A program made the position numbers and the translations under genes. DNA of 64,000 bases from Thiosulfatimonas sediminis (GTDB lineage: Bacteria; Pseudomonadota; Gammaproteobacteria; Thiomicrospirales; Thiomicrospiraceae), in assembly GCF_011398355.1 (NCBI RefSeq), contig NZ_AP021889.1, forward strand, positions 1,302,001-1,366,000. The letters are read 5' to 3'. This document shows, one piece after another, positions 26,102 to 35,377 of this stretch (the stretch's first letter is position 1; every line of letters begins with the position of its first letter). The notes below the pieces were generated by a model that did no database searches, was not told the DNA's origin, and saw only the letters and a program-made list of their open reading frames with translations.

Positions 26102-27018
26102 GTTATTTGATCCGTTTGCTCGGCTCGGTACTGTTTGTTTCGTGGGTGGTTGGTAGTTTGGTTTTTTTCTTACTCCATCTCGTGCCGGGAGATCCGGTTG
26201 CCGTTATGCTGGGTGATTGGGCTTCACCTGCGGATGAAGAGGTATTACGTGAACAGTTAGGGTTGAATCTGCCGATTTGGCAACAGTATTGGCAGTATTT
26301 AAGTGGTCTGATGCAAGGGGATTTAGGCGAGTCTCTGTTTTTTCAACAGCCGGTCGCCACTCTCATTAGCGAGCGTTTTCCATTAACGGCACATTTAGCG
26401 TTGATGTCAATGTTGTTAGCGATTTTAATCGCATTTCCATTTGGCGTTTGGGCTGCTTTACGCGCCGGTCGGTGGCCGGACCATTTTTCGATGGGCATCT
26501 CTTTATTGGGTGTGTCGATTCCGAATTTTTGGCTGGGCCCGATGTTGATTCTGTTTTTTTCCTTGTGGCTGGGGTGGTTGCCGGTTAGTGGTGCCAGTCA
26601 ACCTTGGGCGTGGGTTTTACCTACATTAACCTTGGGGACAGCCTTGGCGGCGATTTTAGCGCGGATGCTACGCGCTTCTTTATTAGAAGTGATGCATGAA
26701 GATTACATCCGTACTGCTCAAGCAAAAGGACTGTCATCCGTTGCGGTCTATGGCAAACATGCTCTGTTTAATGCCTTATTGCCGGTTGTTACCATCTTGG
26801 GATTGCAACTTGGTACTCTGCTCGGCGGAGCCGTGATTACCGAAGTCGTATTTGATTGGCCTGGATTGGGGAATCTCTTAGTCGAGTCGATTCAGCGCCG
26901 AGATTATCCGGTAGTGCAGGGCTGTATTTTGGTCATATCTGTGGCCTATATCAGTGTTAATGCACTGACCGAACTGGTTTACGCTTGGCTTGACCCGCGT
27001 ATTCGATTAGCGAAATAA
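26095..27018 (+). CDS. Peptide ABC transporter permease (DppB/OppB type)
   Basis: This 307-residue inner-membrane permease has six predicted helices. It starts with the DppB-type block FFLLHLVPGDPVAVMLG and contains REQLGLNLPIWQQYWQYL. The EAA loop that contacts the ATPase lies near DYIRTAQAKGLSSVAVYGKH. It pairs with the permease that follows. The start overlaps the YkuD gene by 7 bases, indicating coupled translation. No ATPase gene follows the permeases here. Confidence 0.9.
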   Translation: MLSYLIRLLGSVLFVSWVVGSLVFFLLHLVPGDPVAVMLGDWASPADEEVLREQLGLNLPIWQQYWQYLSGLMQGDLGESLFFQQPVATLISERFPLTAHLALMSMLLAILIAFPFGVWAALRAGRWPDHFSMGISLLGVSIPNFWLGPMLILFFSLWLGWLPVSGASQPWAWVLPTLTLGTALAAILARMLRASLLEVMHEDYIRTAQAKGLSSVAVYGKHALFNALLPVVTILGLQLGTLLGGAVITEVVFDWPGLGNLLVESIQRRDYPVVQGCILVISVAYISVNALTELVYAWLDPRIRLAK

Positions 27019-27030
27019 GCTGTAAAGCGC

Positions 27031-27837
27031 ATGATTTATAAATTGAGTTTAACCTTATTAATGCTCTGGCTGATTATGGTGGTCGCCTCCTTGTTTGTGG
27101 GTGACAGCGCCAATGCGGTGAATTTGCAAAGCTTGCTGCAACCGCCGTCGAGTGCGCATCTCTTTGGCACCGATGAACTAGGGCGGCCACTGTTAGAACG
27201 TGTTTTGCTTGGTGCACAAACGTCGATGATGGTGGCGCTGAGCGTGGTGATTTTTTCGGCATTGATTGGCACCACTGTCGGAATTGTCAGTGCTTATTAC
27301 GGGGGTTGGATTGACCGTGTCTTGACGAAAGTCATTGATGTGTTTTTGGCGTTTCCGGGGTTGTTGTTGGCGATTGCCTTGGCGGCGGTCTTAGGGCCGG
27401 GCATCGAAAATGTGGTGTTTGCTTTGGTCGTCGTCGGTTGGGTCGGTTATGCACGTTTAGCCCGTGCGCAGACCCTTAGTTTGCGCTCGCGTGAACATAT
27501 TCTTGCGGCGAAAGCCCTAGCCGTTCCGGATCACCAGATTTTTTATCGTCATCTGTTGCCTTTGATTATGGCTCCTTTAGGGGTCGAAGCAACCTTTGGT
27601 ATTGCCGGCGCCGTATTGGCCGAGGCTGGCTTGTCATTTTTGGGTTTAGGTGTACAGCCGCCGGACGCTTCATGGGGCAATATGATTAAAGAGGGCACGC
27701 GTTATTTATTAGTTGCGCCACATTTGGTGTTAGCGCCCGGTATTGCATTGATGTTATTGGTGCTGGCAGTTAATCTGCTTGGCGATCAGTTTCGCGATTA
27801 TCTTGATATTCGCGGCCGCCAGCAAAAGAATCTTTAA
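27031..27837 (+). CDS. Peptide ABC transporter permease (DppC/OppC type)
   Basis: The 268-residue permease matches the DppC/OppC partner: HLFGTDELGRPLLERVLLGA near the N-terminus, then five or six helices, and the EAA loop SREHILAAKALAVPDHQIFY. The C-terminal AEAGLSFLGLGVQPPDASWG is diagnostic. It is shorter at the N-terminus than many DppC proteins, lacking their cytoplasmic leader. It lies 12 bases after the first permease. Its stop overlaps the end of the convergent MOSC gene by 4 bases, which closes the operon with no room for ATPases. Confidence 0.9.
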   Translation: MIYKLSLTLLMLWLIMVVASLFVGDSANAVNLQSLLQPPSSAHLFGTDELGRPLLERVLLGAQTSMMVALSVVIFSALIGTTVGIVSAYYGGWIDRVLTKVIDVFLAFPGLLLAIALAAVLGPGIENVVFALVVVGWVGYARLARAQTLSLRSREHILAAKALAVPDHQIFYRHLLPLIMAPLGVEATFGIAGAVLAEAGLSFLGLGVQPPDASWGNMIKEGTRYLLVAPHLVLAPGIALMLLVLAVNLLGDQFRDYLDIRGRQQKNL

Positions 27838-28286
27838 TCTAACCACTGTACCTGTTCTCCGCATTCAATTTTTCCCGCGTGAATCACTTGGCAGCGCGCG
27901 CCGCCGCGCCAGTTCGGCGTTAAGGCTTTTTTTAATCCCTGGGCAATGCTGTCCATACGGGAGCAGGGATCGGTTTCACAAGTAATTTGCAATATCGCCT
28001 CGCCAATTTGTAAGCGGCGTCCAATCATGGCATTGCTAAACTCAATGGCATCAATCAATAAGTTGGCGCGCCTCTCAATCCAATCAATCTCTTGCGCAAA
28101 AAAGTCGTCCGTTTCGGCCAAAGCGGCTTGCCAAGAATGTAAGCTCAGCAAGGTAACGCTGGTTCTCGGGTTTTTCGCGCCGCGGTAATCGCCCAGTCCA
28201 TTGTGCGGGTTAAGTTGGGCTTGGGTTAATTTTTGGATAGCGCCACGGCTTTGTTGATGCACCGCAATCCCGATTAGTTCCGCCAT
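27834..28286 (-). CDS. MOSC-domain protein
   Basis: The 150-residue protein is a stand-alone MOSC domain, related to the C-terminal domain of molybdenum-cofactor sulfurases and YiiM-like proteins. It contains NPHNGLGDYRGAKNPRTSVTL near residue 30-50, ITCETDPCSRMDSI with the conserved cysteine, and a terminal GGARCQVIHAG. It may carry or transfer sulfur on cysteine or bind a metal cofactor; the substrate is unknown. The start whose complement is 28284-28286 is preceded by GGGAGATT; longer frames run into the nagZ promoter. Confidence 0.85.
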   Translation of the reverse strand: MAELIGIAVHQQSRGAIQKLTQAQLNPHNGLGDYRGAKNPRTSVTLLSLHSWQAALAETDDFFAQEIDWIERRANLLIDAIEFSNAMIGRRLQIGEAILQITCETDPCSRMDSIAQGLKKALTPNWRGGARCQVIHAGKIECGEQVQWLD

Positions 28287-28372
28287 AAGAAAATCTCCCA
28301 TAAACGCTTTTCTGTGGTTACAATTTGCAATCACTATAACAGCTGAAAATCGCATCGGTATAAAGGATTTGT

Positions 28373-29476
28373 ATGCAGTATTTCGCCAGTCGAGCAATGT
28401 CCTTAGGTTCCATTATGATTGATGTCCAAGGGACCCGAATGGATGCAGTGGAGCGTGAACGCTTATTGGATGAGAAAGTCGCAGGGGTGATTTTATTCAG
28501 TCGTAACTTCGAATCCGTCGCCCAGCTGCGCGAATTAACCAATGAAATTCATAAACTCCGCCACCCCCGTTTACTGATTGCGGTGGATCATGAGGGTGGA
28601 CGTGTTCAACGCTTTAGAGATGGTTTTAGTCGCTTGCCTGCGATGCGCTTATTGGGTCATTTTTATCAGCAAGAGCCAAAGTTGGCGCTTGATTCGGCTT
28701 ATAAAATCGGTTGGTTAATGGCCGCTGAACTGCTCGCTTGTGGTGTGGATTTTAGTTTTGCGCCAGTATTGGATTTGGATTATGGTGGGTCCAAAGTGAT
28801 TGGCGATCGCGCCTTTTCCGGTGAGGTTAAAAGTGTTGCAGCATTAAGTCATGCGCTGATGCAAGGGATGCGTCGTGCAGGTATGGCCTCGGTTGGCAAA
28901 CACTTTCCAGGGCACGGTTTTATTGAAGCCGATACGCATTTAGAAACCGCAGTGGACTCTCGCTGTTTGCAACAGATACAACAAAACGATCTGCAGCCCT
29001 TTTTGCATTTAATGGCAAATGGGTTGGATGCAGTCATGCCTGCACATGTCATTTATCCACAGGTGGATTCCAAACCAGCCGGTTTTTCAGAGTACTGGTT
29101 GCAACGCATTTTACGTGAACAGTGTCATTTTGAAGGCGCGATTATCAGCGACGATATGTCGATGCAAGCGGCGGTTGAGTTTGGCGATGCAACACAGCGC
29201 GTGCGCCAAGCGTTACAAGCAGGCTGTGATTTGGTTTTGCTGTGTAATGATTCGCAAGCGGCCGATAAAGTGCTGGCAGAATTGCTTTGGGAAGGTGATT
29301 TATTGAGCCATGCTCGTTTAATTCGTCTGCACGGGCATCATCATTACAGTTTTGAAAAACTGCGGTTTGATCCGCAGTGGCAAGCCGCTGTGCAAGCGGT
29401 TGATTTTTTAAATGTTTGGGCTGAGCAACAAGTATTGAGTGATGTTTACGGGGATTTTTCCGGCTCGCTACTGTAA
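28373..29476 (+). CDS. nagZ: Beta-N-acetylhexosaminidase NagZ
   Basis: This 367-residue family-3 glycosidase removes GlcNAc from anhydro-muropeptides in the cytoplasmic murein recycling pathway. It shows IMIDVQG near the start, AVDHEGGRVQRFRDGFSRLP (about 70-89), KHFPGHGFIEADTHL with the catalytic His, and the nucleophile Asp in GAIISDDMSMQA (about residue 262). It is slightly longer than E. coli NagZ. It sits near murB and the peptide importer, a loosely murein-linked neighbourhood. AAAGGA precedes the ATG. Confidence 0.94.
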   Translation: MQYFASRAMSLGSIMIDVQGTRMDAVERERLLDEKVAGVILFSRNFESVAQLRELTNEIHKLRHPRLLIAVDHEGGRVQRFRDGFSRLPAMRLLGHFYQQEPKLALDSAYKIGWLMAAELLACGVDFSFAPVLDLDYGGSKVIGDRAFSGEVKSVAALSHALMQGMRRAGMASVGKHFPGHGFIEADTHLETAVDSRCLQQIQQNDLQPFLHLMANGLDAVMPAHVIYPQVDSKPAGFSEYWLQRILREQCHFEGAIISDDMSMQAAVEFGDATQRVRQALQAGCDLVLLCNDSQAADKVLAELLWEGDLLSHARLIRLHGHHHYSFEKLRFDPQWQAAVQAVDFLNVWAEQQVLSDVYGDFSGSLL

Positions 29477-29497
29477 GTTGATTATTGGAGCAACGTG

Positions 29498-30655
29498 ATG
29501 CAATGGAATGAATGGGTCGCCTTTTTTGAAGGCTTGTTACCTTTCTGGAATGAATTGGTCGAGCTGTTTGGCGGGCAGATTTGGCTATTGGTAGTAACAA
29601 TTATTTTGACCGTAACCGCTTTGTCAGACATGGTACAGCGCCGCGTTTTGCGTAGTTTGCATTATCAACTGCTACGTCATGAAAAAGTCTGGTTAGACAG
29701 TTTTGTTGATGCTGCACGTGCGCCGGCGTCTTTTTTTATTTGGGTGACGGGGACGGTTCTGGCACTCAATACACTCATTTTAAAATTTGGGGTTTATGTC
29801 GATTTAATCCCGTTTGTGGACTCTTTTAAATCGACTATTTTGACCTTGTCGGTAGGTTGGTTTGTCATCCGATTAGTGCAGCGTTTAGAGCGTCATCTAA
29901 AGGATTGGGCGCGTGAAGATGAACGCCTTGACCAGTTGACGGTTGAAGCCTTGGCGAAAATCATCAAATTGCTCGCTTTTGTTCTGACCGGCTTGTTCTT
30001 CTTAAATGCGTTTGGCGTGAGTTTGACCGGCTTACTCGCTTTTGGGGGGATTGGTGGTATTGCCGTGGGCTTTGCAGCGAAAGATTTGCTGGGTAATGTG
30101 CTTGGTGGTTTGATGATTTATCTGGATAAACCCTTTACCGTTGGGGATTGGATTCGTTCGCCAGATAAAGAGATTGAGGGTACGGTAGAGAAGATTGGTT
30201 GGCGGATGACAACAGTGCGCACTTTTGATAAGCGACCACTGTACATCCCGAACGGAATTTTTGCTAATATCGCCATTGAAAACCCGTCGCGGATGAGCAA
30301 TCGACGCATTAAAGAGACAATGGGAATCCGTTATGCCGACGCGGATAAAATGGCAAAAATTGTTCAAGATGTGCGCGCTATGTTGCAGAATCATCCGGAA
30401 ATCGATACCGAAGAAACGTTGATTGTAAATTTTAATGGCTTCAATCATTCCTCGCTGGATTTCTTTATTTACACCTTTACCAAAACCACACAGTGGGTGT
30501 TGTTTCATGAAATCAAGCAAGATGTTTTGTTAAAAGTGATGGCGATTGTGGAAAGCAATGGTGCGCAAATGGCGTTTCCAACAAGAACTCTGCATTTGGA
30601 AGTGGAGAATCTCTCTGAAGGCTCGGTGACTGAGGCGCTAAAAAATTCAAAGTGA
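29498..30655 (+). CDS. MscS-family mechanosensitive channel
   Basis: The 385-residue protein has four or five membrane helices. The pore-lining MscS helix occurs at about residues 184-205 (GGIGGIAVGFAAKDLLGNVL), followed by the beta domain with FTVGDWIRSPDKEIEGTVEK and LYIPNGIFANIAIENPSR. It releases solutes on hypo-osmotic shock. The extra N-terminal helices put it nearer the YnaI/YbdG size class than to the 286-residue MscS. ATG 29498 is favoured by TTGGAG 7 bases upstream; a GTG precedes it directly. It lies 21 bases after nagZ. Confidence 0.92.
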   Translation: MQWNEWVAFFEGLLPFWNELVELFGGQIWLLVVTIILTVTALSDMVQRRVLRSLHYQLLRHEKVWLDSFVDAARAPASFFIWVTGTVLALNTLILKFGVYVDLIPFVDSFKSTILTLSVGWFVIRLVQRLERHLKDWAREDERLDQLTVEALAKIIKLLAFVLTGLFFLNAFGVSLTGLLAFGGIGGIAVGFAAKDLLGNVLGGLMIYLDKPFTVGDWIRSPDKEIEGTVEKIGWRMTTVRTFDKRPLYIPNGIFANIAIENPSRMSNRRIKETMGIRYADADKMAKIVQDVRAMLQNHPEIDTEETLIVNFNGFNHSSLDFFIYTFTKTTQWVLFHEIKQDVLLKVMAIVESNGAQMAFPTRTLHLEVENLSEGSVTEALKNSK

Positions 30656-30742
30656 ATCTGATAGTCGTAATTTTTAGAGGCACTGTCTGCGTAAAAGCTC
30701 GTTCGGTTTGATCGAATGTTTCTCGCCCGTTTACGTTAAATT

Positions 30743-30767
30743 TAAGGAGACGAGGTCTGTCTCCTTA
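30743..30767. terminator. Hairpin between convergent genes
   Basis: TAAGGAGAC and GTCTCCTTA form a perfect 9-bp stem with a 7-base loop between the mscS-type gene and the START-domain gene. There is no long T run on either side, so it is a possible weak terminator or processing site. Confidence 0.45.
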
Positions 30768-30789
30768 TAAAAGCGATGAGGTATTTGGA

Positions 30790-31407
30790 TTATTGGTTTT
30801 TTTCCAATATCCGTTTGAGATTTTTTAATGATTCGTACGGCATTTCATAAGCCATGCTATTGGCCAAACAGCTCGGCAGCAACCCACCGGGTTCAGCGGC
30901 GACTTCAAGAGTGACTTCAGTGTGCTCTTCATCCAGTTTTTTTAAGTGCCAATAGCCGTCAAGTTTGGTAATACGCACCATGCCTTCTTGTGGTGGCAGT
31001 TCTTCTGGTTCAGCGCGCAAACGAATGGTGATTTCTCCGGGCAGCTCATCTTCCACTTTAACTCGCGTTATGCTGTCTCGGTCGCTCACCGGCCATGGCG
31101 CGGTGGTAATGCTGTAGATTAAAAACTCTTTAGCATTAAGCTGTTTAAGCAATTTGGCGGATTTGGTTTTGAAATACCATTCTGGGGATTTTTCGGTGGC
31201 GCCAATAAAGTCAAATACGCTTTGCATCGGTGCGGCGATGGTTACTTGACCGCGAAATGCTTTGAAGTTGGTATCGGCGACGGACTGCGTCCAAACTTGC
31301 ACGTGCTGGTTATTTTCAACGGTGGTTTGCTCTTGCCAAGCAATACTTTGCGCGGAAAACAACAACATACAACCACCAAGCGCACTTAAATAAGTTTTGC
31401 GCTGCAT
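30790..31407 (-). CDS. Exported START/SRPBCC lipid-binding-domain protein
   Basis: The 205-residue protein has a signal peptide (MQRKTYLSALGGCMLLFSAQ, cleavage near SIA-WQ). The mature part is a START-like helix-grip fold: FRGQVTIAAPMQSVFDFIGA, then PWPVSDRDSITRV, then GYWHLKKLDEEHTEVTLEV. Such domains hold lipids or hydrophobic ligands. Its periplasmic location suggests lipid handling, but the ligand is unknown. ATG at 31407 is chosen because AAGGAGAG lies 6 bases upstream. Confidence 0.8.
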   Translation of the reverse strand: MQRKTYLSALGGCMLLFSAQSIAWQEQTTVENNQHVQVWTQSVADTNFKAFRGQVTIAAPMQSVFDFIGATEKSPEWYFKTKSAKLLKQLNAKEFLIYSITTAPWPVSDRDSITRVKVEDELPGEITIRLRAEPEELPPQEGMVRITKLDGYWHLKKLDEEHTEVTLEVAAEPGGLLPSCLANSMAYEMPYESLKNLKRILEKNQ

Positions 31408-31464
31408 AGGCTCTCTCCTTGACATCAAAAAATGAGAATGGTGATGTGGAGCATTTTATTGTTG

Positions 31465-32487
31465 TTATAGGATGATTACTTCGGGTTCCAGATAAATACC
31501 AAATTTATGGTTTACGTCTTCTTGCACCAGCTGAGCCAATTCCGCTAGTTCGCTTCCAGTCGCGCCGCCAAGGTTGACGAGCACCAAAGCGTGTTTCTGG
31601 GAGACGCCAGCAGAGCCATGTCGGTGGCCTTTCCAGCCGCAAGTTTCAATTAACCATGCGGCTGGAATTTTGTAACTGCCGTCCAACATTTTGTGGTGCG
31701 GTATGTCTGGGTAATCGTTTTGCAAAGTATGGAAATAATTGTCATCCACCACAGGGTTTTTGAAAAAACTTCCGGCGTTACCTTGCACCGCGGGATCAGG
31801 GATTCGTTGTTGTCGAATACTGACGATTTGGTCAAACACCATTCTCGGGGTAATTTCTTCTTTTTTATGGTCTTGCAAAGCAACTTTCAAGGGGTCATAA
31901 GATAAATTTGCTTGGCCATGTGAAAATTTTCTTAAACGCAAGGTGATGCGATAGACCATTAAGCGGTTGATGTATTCTTGTTTGAAAATACTGGTGCGGT
32001 ACCCAAAGTTACATTCGGCATTACGAAACTCACGATGTGAACCGTCATACACATTAAGCGTTTGTACACGGGTAATGACATCGCGTGCTTCTGCACCATA
32101 AGCACCGATATTTTGAACCGGTGCCGCGCCAACTGTACCCGGAATTAAGGCTAAGTTTTCTAGCCCCCACCATTTTTTATTTACCGTGTATTCCACCAAA
32201 TCATGCCACTTCACTCCTCCGCCTACCGACAACCATACGTTTTCATCGTCCTCTTTAACAATGCGTATTTTGTTAAAGGTACAGCGCAGCGTGACGCCGG
32301 GGAAGTTATGTGTGTAAAGTAAATTGCTGCTGTCGCCGACAATGCGCCACGGTAATGAGGCCAATTTAACATCGGTACGAAGGGTCAGAATGTCGCTCTG
32401 TTTATTGATTTCCACATAATATTGACTGCGAATATTGACACGGAAAGTGTTGTGTTTGAGCAGGGAGTAGTTGGCCTGAATATGCAT
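31465..32487 (-). CDS. murB: UDP-N-acetylenolpyruvoylglucosamine reductase MurB
   Basis: This 340-residue flavoenzyme makes UDP-N-acetylmuramate for peptidoglycan. It has the FAD-binding block LPWRIVGDSSNLLYTHNFPG, then LENLALIPGTVGAAPVQNIG, CNFGYRTSIFK with a catalytic arginine, GNAGSFFKNP with the active-site serine, and a terminal IYLEPEV with the catalytic glutamate. Its length and the interrupted middle domain match type I MurB, as in E. coli. It starts with ATG near 32487 and is divergent from the NSS transporter gene. Confidence 0.95.
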   Translation of the reverse strand: MHIQANYSLLKHNTFRVNIRSQYYVEINKQSDILTLRTDVKLASLPWRIVGDSSNLLYTHNFPGVTLRCTFNKIRIVKEDDENVWLSVGGGVKWHDLVEYTVNKKWWGLENLALIPGTVGAAPVQNIGAYGAEARDVITRVQTLNVYDGSHREFRNAECNFGYRTSIFKQEYINRLMVYRITLRLRKFSHGQANLSYDPLKVALQDHKKEEITPRMVFDQIVSIRQQRIPDPAVQGNAGSFFKNPVVDDNYFHTLQNDYPDIPHHKMLDGSYKIPAAWLIETCGWKGHRHGSAGVSQKHALVLVNLGGATGSELAELAQLVQEDVNHKFGIYLEPEVIIL

Positions 32488-32539
32488 ATGCTTGGGTTAT
32501 AATAAAATTCAATTGCCAAATATTATAAGAGGAAAGCGT

Positions 32540-33976
32540 ATGCAACAAGGAAAAGTTTCACCGGTATCCTGGTCGTCGCAGACGGTGTTTATATTAGCGG
32601 CCATCGGCTCGGCTGTCGGGTTGGGCAATATTTGGAAATTTCCCTATATTACAGGTGAAAACGGTGGCGGCGCATTTGTGTTGGTGTACCTTGCGGCTAT
32701 TGTGCTGATTGGCTTACCAATTTTGCTGGCTGAGTTGATTTTGGGTCGGAGCGCCAAAGCCAATCCGGTGCAAGGGATGGGCTATCTGGCAGCGCAGTTT
32801 AAAGCCAGCCGTTGGTGGTGGTTGCTGGGCTTAAACGGGGTGCTAGCCGGTGCGTTGATTCTCTCTTTTTATACGGTAATTGCCGGTTGGGCGGTCGCTT
32901 ATTTTGTTAGCAGTGCCCAGGGCGCCTTTATCAATATCAGTAGCAGCGAAGTGGGCGCGCACTTTGATAAATTGTTGCTTAATCCGTGGGAGCTGTTGTT
33001 ATGGCACACGATTTTTTCGTTGGTGACGATTTTCATTGTCGCGCGAGGGATTCGCAGTGGCATTGAAAAAGCGATTAGCTGGATGATGCCCGGACTGTTT
33101 TTGATTTTGCTGGTGTTGTTGGGCTATGCAACCACGACAGGGGCTTTCGGCCAGAGTTTTCATTTTTTGTTTAATCCGGACTTTGCAAAATTAAGTTGGC
33201 AAGGGGTGTTGGTGGCAATCGGGCACGCCTTTTTTACCTTAAGTATTGGGATGAGTGCGATGATGGTCTACGGTTCTTATCTTGATGAAAAAGCGTCCTT
33301 GGTTAAGGCGGCGATATGGATTGCCATTGCCGACACAGTGATTGCCATCATGGCCGCTTTGGTGATTTTCTCAATTGTTTTTGCCAATTCGCTAGAACCC
33401 GCGGTAGGGCCAGGCTTGCTGTTCCAAACTTTGCCTGTGGCTTTTGGGCAGATGTGGGGCGGGTGGTTGTTTGGTACTCTGTTTTTTGCGTTGGTGATTA
33501 TTGCCGCGCTGAGTTCAGCAATTTCTTTAATCGAACCCGCATTAAGCTGGTTAGAGCAACGCTGGCAGATAAGACGCGCGCCAGCAGCTTGGGCATTGGG
33601 TGGTCTGATATGGTTGATTGGTATCGCCAGTGTACTGTCGTTTAACCATTGGAAGTCTTTTTCACTTTTGGGTGATCGCAATATCTTTGATACTTTGGAC
33701 TTTATCACCACAAATATTATGTTGCCGCTTGGCGGTTTGATGATGAGTCTATTTGTTGCTTGGGTGATGGATAAGGAGACACGCCGAAGCCAGCTTAATC
33801 TTAATAGCACTTTTGAGCGCGCTTTAGTGTTTGACCTTAAGTGGATTGCCCCCGTAGCGATTGCCTTGGTTTTTGCCGTGAATTTGTTGAGCGCGCCGAC
33901 AAGCTATCTGCTGGTATTCGGGTTTGTTCTGCTTTATGGCGTCTATATTTGGATCTCGCATTACCCTAAAGACTAA
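32540..33976 (+). CDS. Sodium-dependent transporter, NSS/SNF family
   Basis: The 478-residue inner-membrane protein shows the family signature FILAAIGSAVGLGNIWKFPY (about 15-34) followed by GGGAFVLVYLAAI. The glycine-rich turn forms sodium sites and the broken first helix. About twelve helices are predicted. It would import an amino acid or related compound with sodium; the substrate cannot be told from sequence. ATG 32540 has GAGGAAAG 5 bases upstream; the in-frame start at 32492 overlaps the murB promoter region. Confidence 0.92.
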   Translation: MQQGKVSPVSWSSQTVFILAAIGSAVGLGNIWKFPYITGENGGGAFVLVYLAAIVLIGLPILLAELILGRSAKANPVQGMGYLAAQFKASRWWWLLGLNGVLAGALILSFYTVIAGWAVAYFVSSAQGAFINISSSEVGAHFDKLLLNPWELLLWHTIFSLVTIFIVARGIRSGIEKAISWMMPGLFLILLVLLGYATTTGAFGQSFHFLFNPDFAKLSWQGVLVAIGHAFFTLSIGMSAMMVYGSYLDEKASLVKAAIWIAIADTVIAIMAALVIFSIVFANSLEPAVGPGLLFQTLPVAFGQMWGGWLFGTLFFALVIIAALSSAISLIEPALSWLEQRWQIRRAPAAWALGGLIWLIGIASVLSFNHWKSFSLLGDRNIFDTLDFITTNIMLPLGGLMMSLFVAWVMDKETRRSQLNLNSTFERALVFDLKWIAPVAIALVFAVNLLSAPTSYLLVFGFVLLYGVYIWISHYPKD

Positions 33977-34337
33977 GCATGCTGTCTCTGTGTAAAATTG
34001 ATCGTTTTGTGTTTCGCTGTATCACCCAAGCGAAAAGTTCGCAATTCCCCCTGTTTGTTAAAGGTTGTTATTTATGTAATTAAGTTACATAAATAACAAA
34101 TTTGCGTCCAATTTAATTGTTAACTCTTTGTTATTTAAGGTTTTTAGGCTGGGTTTAAGCAGATTAGGGATGTCTTTAATAACTAATTCTTATTTATACA
34201 TACAAAGTTTTTAATAACGCATGGGCTTGTAGAGTGATAAATTTGCCAGCGTAAAAATTCTTGACGGTAAATAAGGTTTACTCGCTAATGAATTCAGAAT
34301 TCTTTACAAAAAAATAAAAACACTATGGAGACTCTAA
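33977..34337. other. Intergenic region before the porin gene
   Basis: These 361 AT-rich bases contain the perfect 15-bp inverted repeat listed separately, several copies of TTATTTA-like words and the porin ribosome site ATGGAGAC. I see no small gene and no copy of the dispersed repeat. The long leader suggests substantial control of the porin. Confidence 0.5.
34065..34099. promoter_or_regulatory. Perfect 15-bp inverted repeat upstream of the porin gene
   Basis: TTGTTATTTATGTAA is followed by the five bases TTAAG and then by its exact complement TTACATAAATAACAA. It ends 238 bases before the porin ATG and starts 88 bases after the transporter stop. It lacks a GC-rich stem and a T tract, so a dimeric regulator site is more likely than a terminator. 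A related half, TTGTTATTTAAGG, occurs about 30 bases downstream. Confidence 0.55.
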
Positions 34338-35300
34338 ATGAAAAAGACGCTACTACTTGCGAGCATCGCGGCAGCATTCACTACCCCTGCAATGGCAGAA
34401 AATACTATCTACGGTGATTTCCGTGCATCGGTTTTAACTGGTGACATGGCTGGTGCTACAGATTCTGCTTTTGTAAACAACGCTTCTCGTATTGGGATTA
34501 AAGGTTCTCAAGGCGAAGGTGATTTGAAAGCGATTTACCACATTGAAATGGGCGCTAACAATGACGCTGCTACAACGCCACTAACAAGCCGTTTCTATTT
34601 TGCCGGTCTTCAAGGATCAATGGGTAAATTGATTTACGGTCGTCTTTCTACTCCATACAAAATGACGGGCGTTAAACAAGACCCGTTCTACGATACTTCT
34701 GCGGGTACTGCAAACGGTGGTTCTAACTACGGTTCTTCTAACCTAATTAATGGTTTCTCGGAAAACTCATTTGCATACTACTCACCAAAAATGGGTGGTC
34801 TAACTTTTAACGCTAGCTACTCTATGAGTGAAACTGCTGGTGTTGATGCTGGCGCAGGTGTAGGTGTTGAATATGCAGCAGGCGGCATGAAATTTGGTGT
34901 TAACCATATGATGTTAGACAAGAATGGAACAACTCCAGTAGCCGGTTCTGCAAACATTGATTCTGCAACGCGTGTATACGCTGGTGCAAACATGGGTGCA
35001 TTGAATGTTAACCTATCTTACGAAATGTTAGATGATGCTGGTGATACAACATTGACTCAAATCAATGCAACGTACAACGCGACTAAATCTATGAAGCTAG
35101 CGGCTTCTTACGGTATGGTTGACTCTGATAATGCGGCAGCAACTGGTCGTCATGCAGACGGCGATAACATCACTGTTGGTGCATTCTACAATGTACTGCC
35201 AAAAACAACAGTACACGCGTTATACACTAACACAGACTTCACTTCTGCAGCTCAAACTGATCGTGACGGTGTAGCTCTGGGTGTTAAACAAGCGTTCTAA
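34338..35300 (+). CDS. Gram-negative porin (Porin_4 type)
   Basis: This 320-residue outer-membrane protein has a signal peptide ending at PAMA-ENT. The mature sequence begins TIYGDFRASVL, contains the porin block SRIGIKGSQGEGDLKAIYHI, and ends ALGVKQAF with the C-terminal phenylalanine used by the outer-membrane assembly machinery. A trimeric general porin is expected. Codon use favours alternative synonymous codons seen in highly expressed genes (for example GGT, GCA, AAC), and the gene has its own strong terminator and long leader. Confidence 0.92.
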   Translation: MKKTLLLASIAAAFTTPAMAENTIYGDFRASVLTGDMAGATDSAFVNNASRIGIKGSQGEGDLKAIYHIEMGANNDAATTPLTSRFYFAGLQGSMGKLIYGRLSTPYKMTGVKQDPFYDTSAGTANGGSNYGSSNLINGFSENSFAYYSPKMGGLTFNASYSMSETAGVDAGAGVGVEYAAGGMKFGVNHMMLDKNGTTPVAGSANIDSATRVYAGANMGALNVNLSYEMLDDAGDTTLTQINATYNATKSMKLAASYGMVDSDNAAATGRHADGDNITVGAFYNVLPKTTVHALYTNTDFTSAAQTDRDGVALGVKQAF

Positions 35301-35329
35301 TTTTTAAGAACCGCTCTGTTTTGCAAAGT

Positions 35330-35355
35330 AAAAAGCCGACGTTATGTCGGCTTTT
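35330..35355. terminator. Bidirectional terminator after the porin gene
   Basis: AAAAAGCCGAC pairs exactly with GTCGGCTTTTT around a GTTAT loop. It ends both the porin transcript and the convergent DUF3087 transcript. Confidence 0.92.
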
Positions 35356-35377
35356 TGCGTTTACGCAAGACGAAAAC

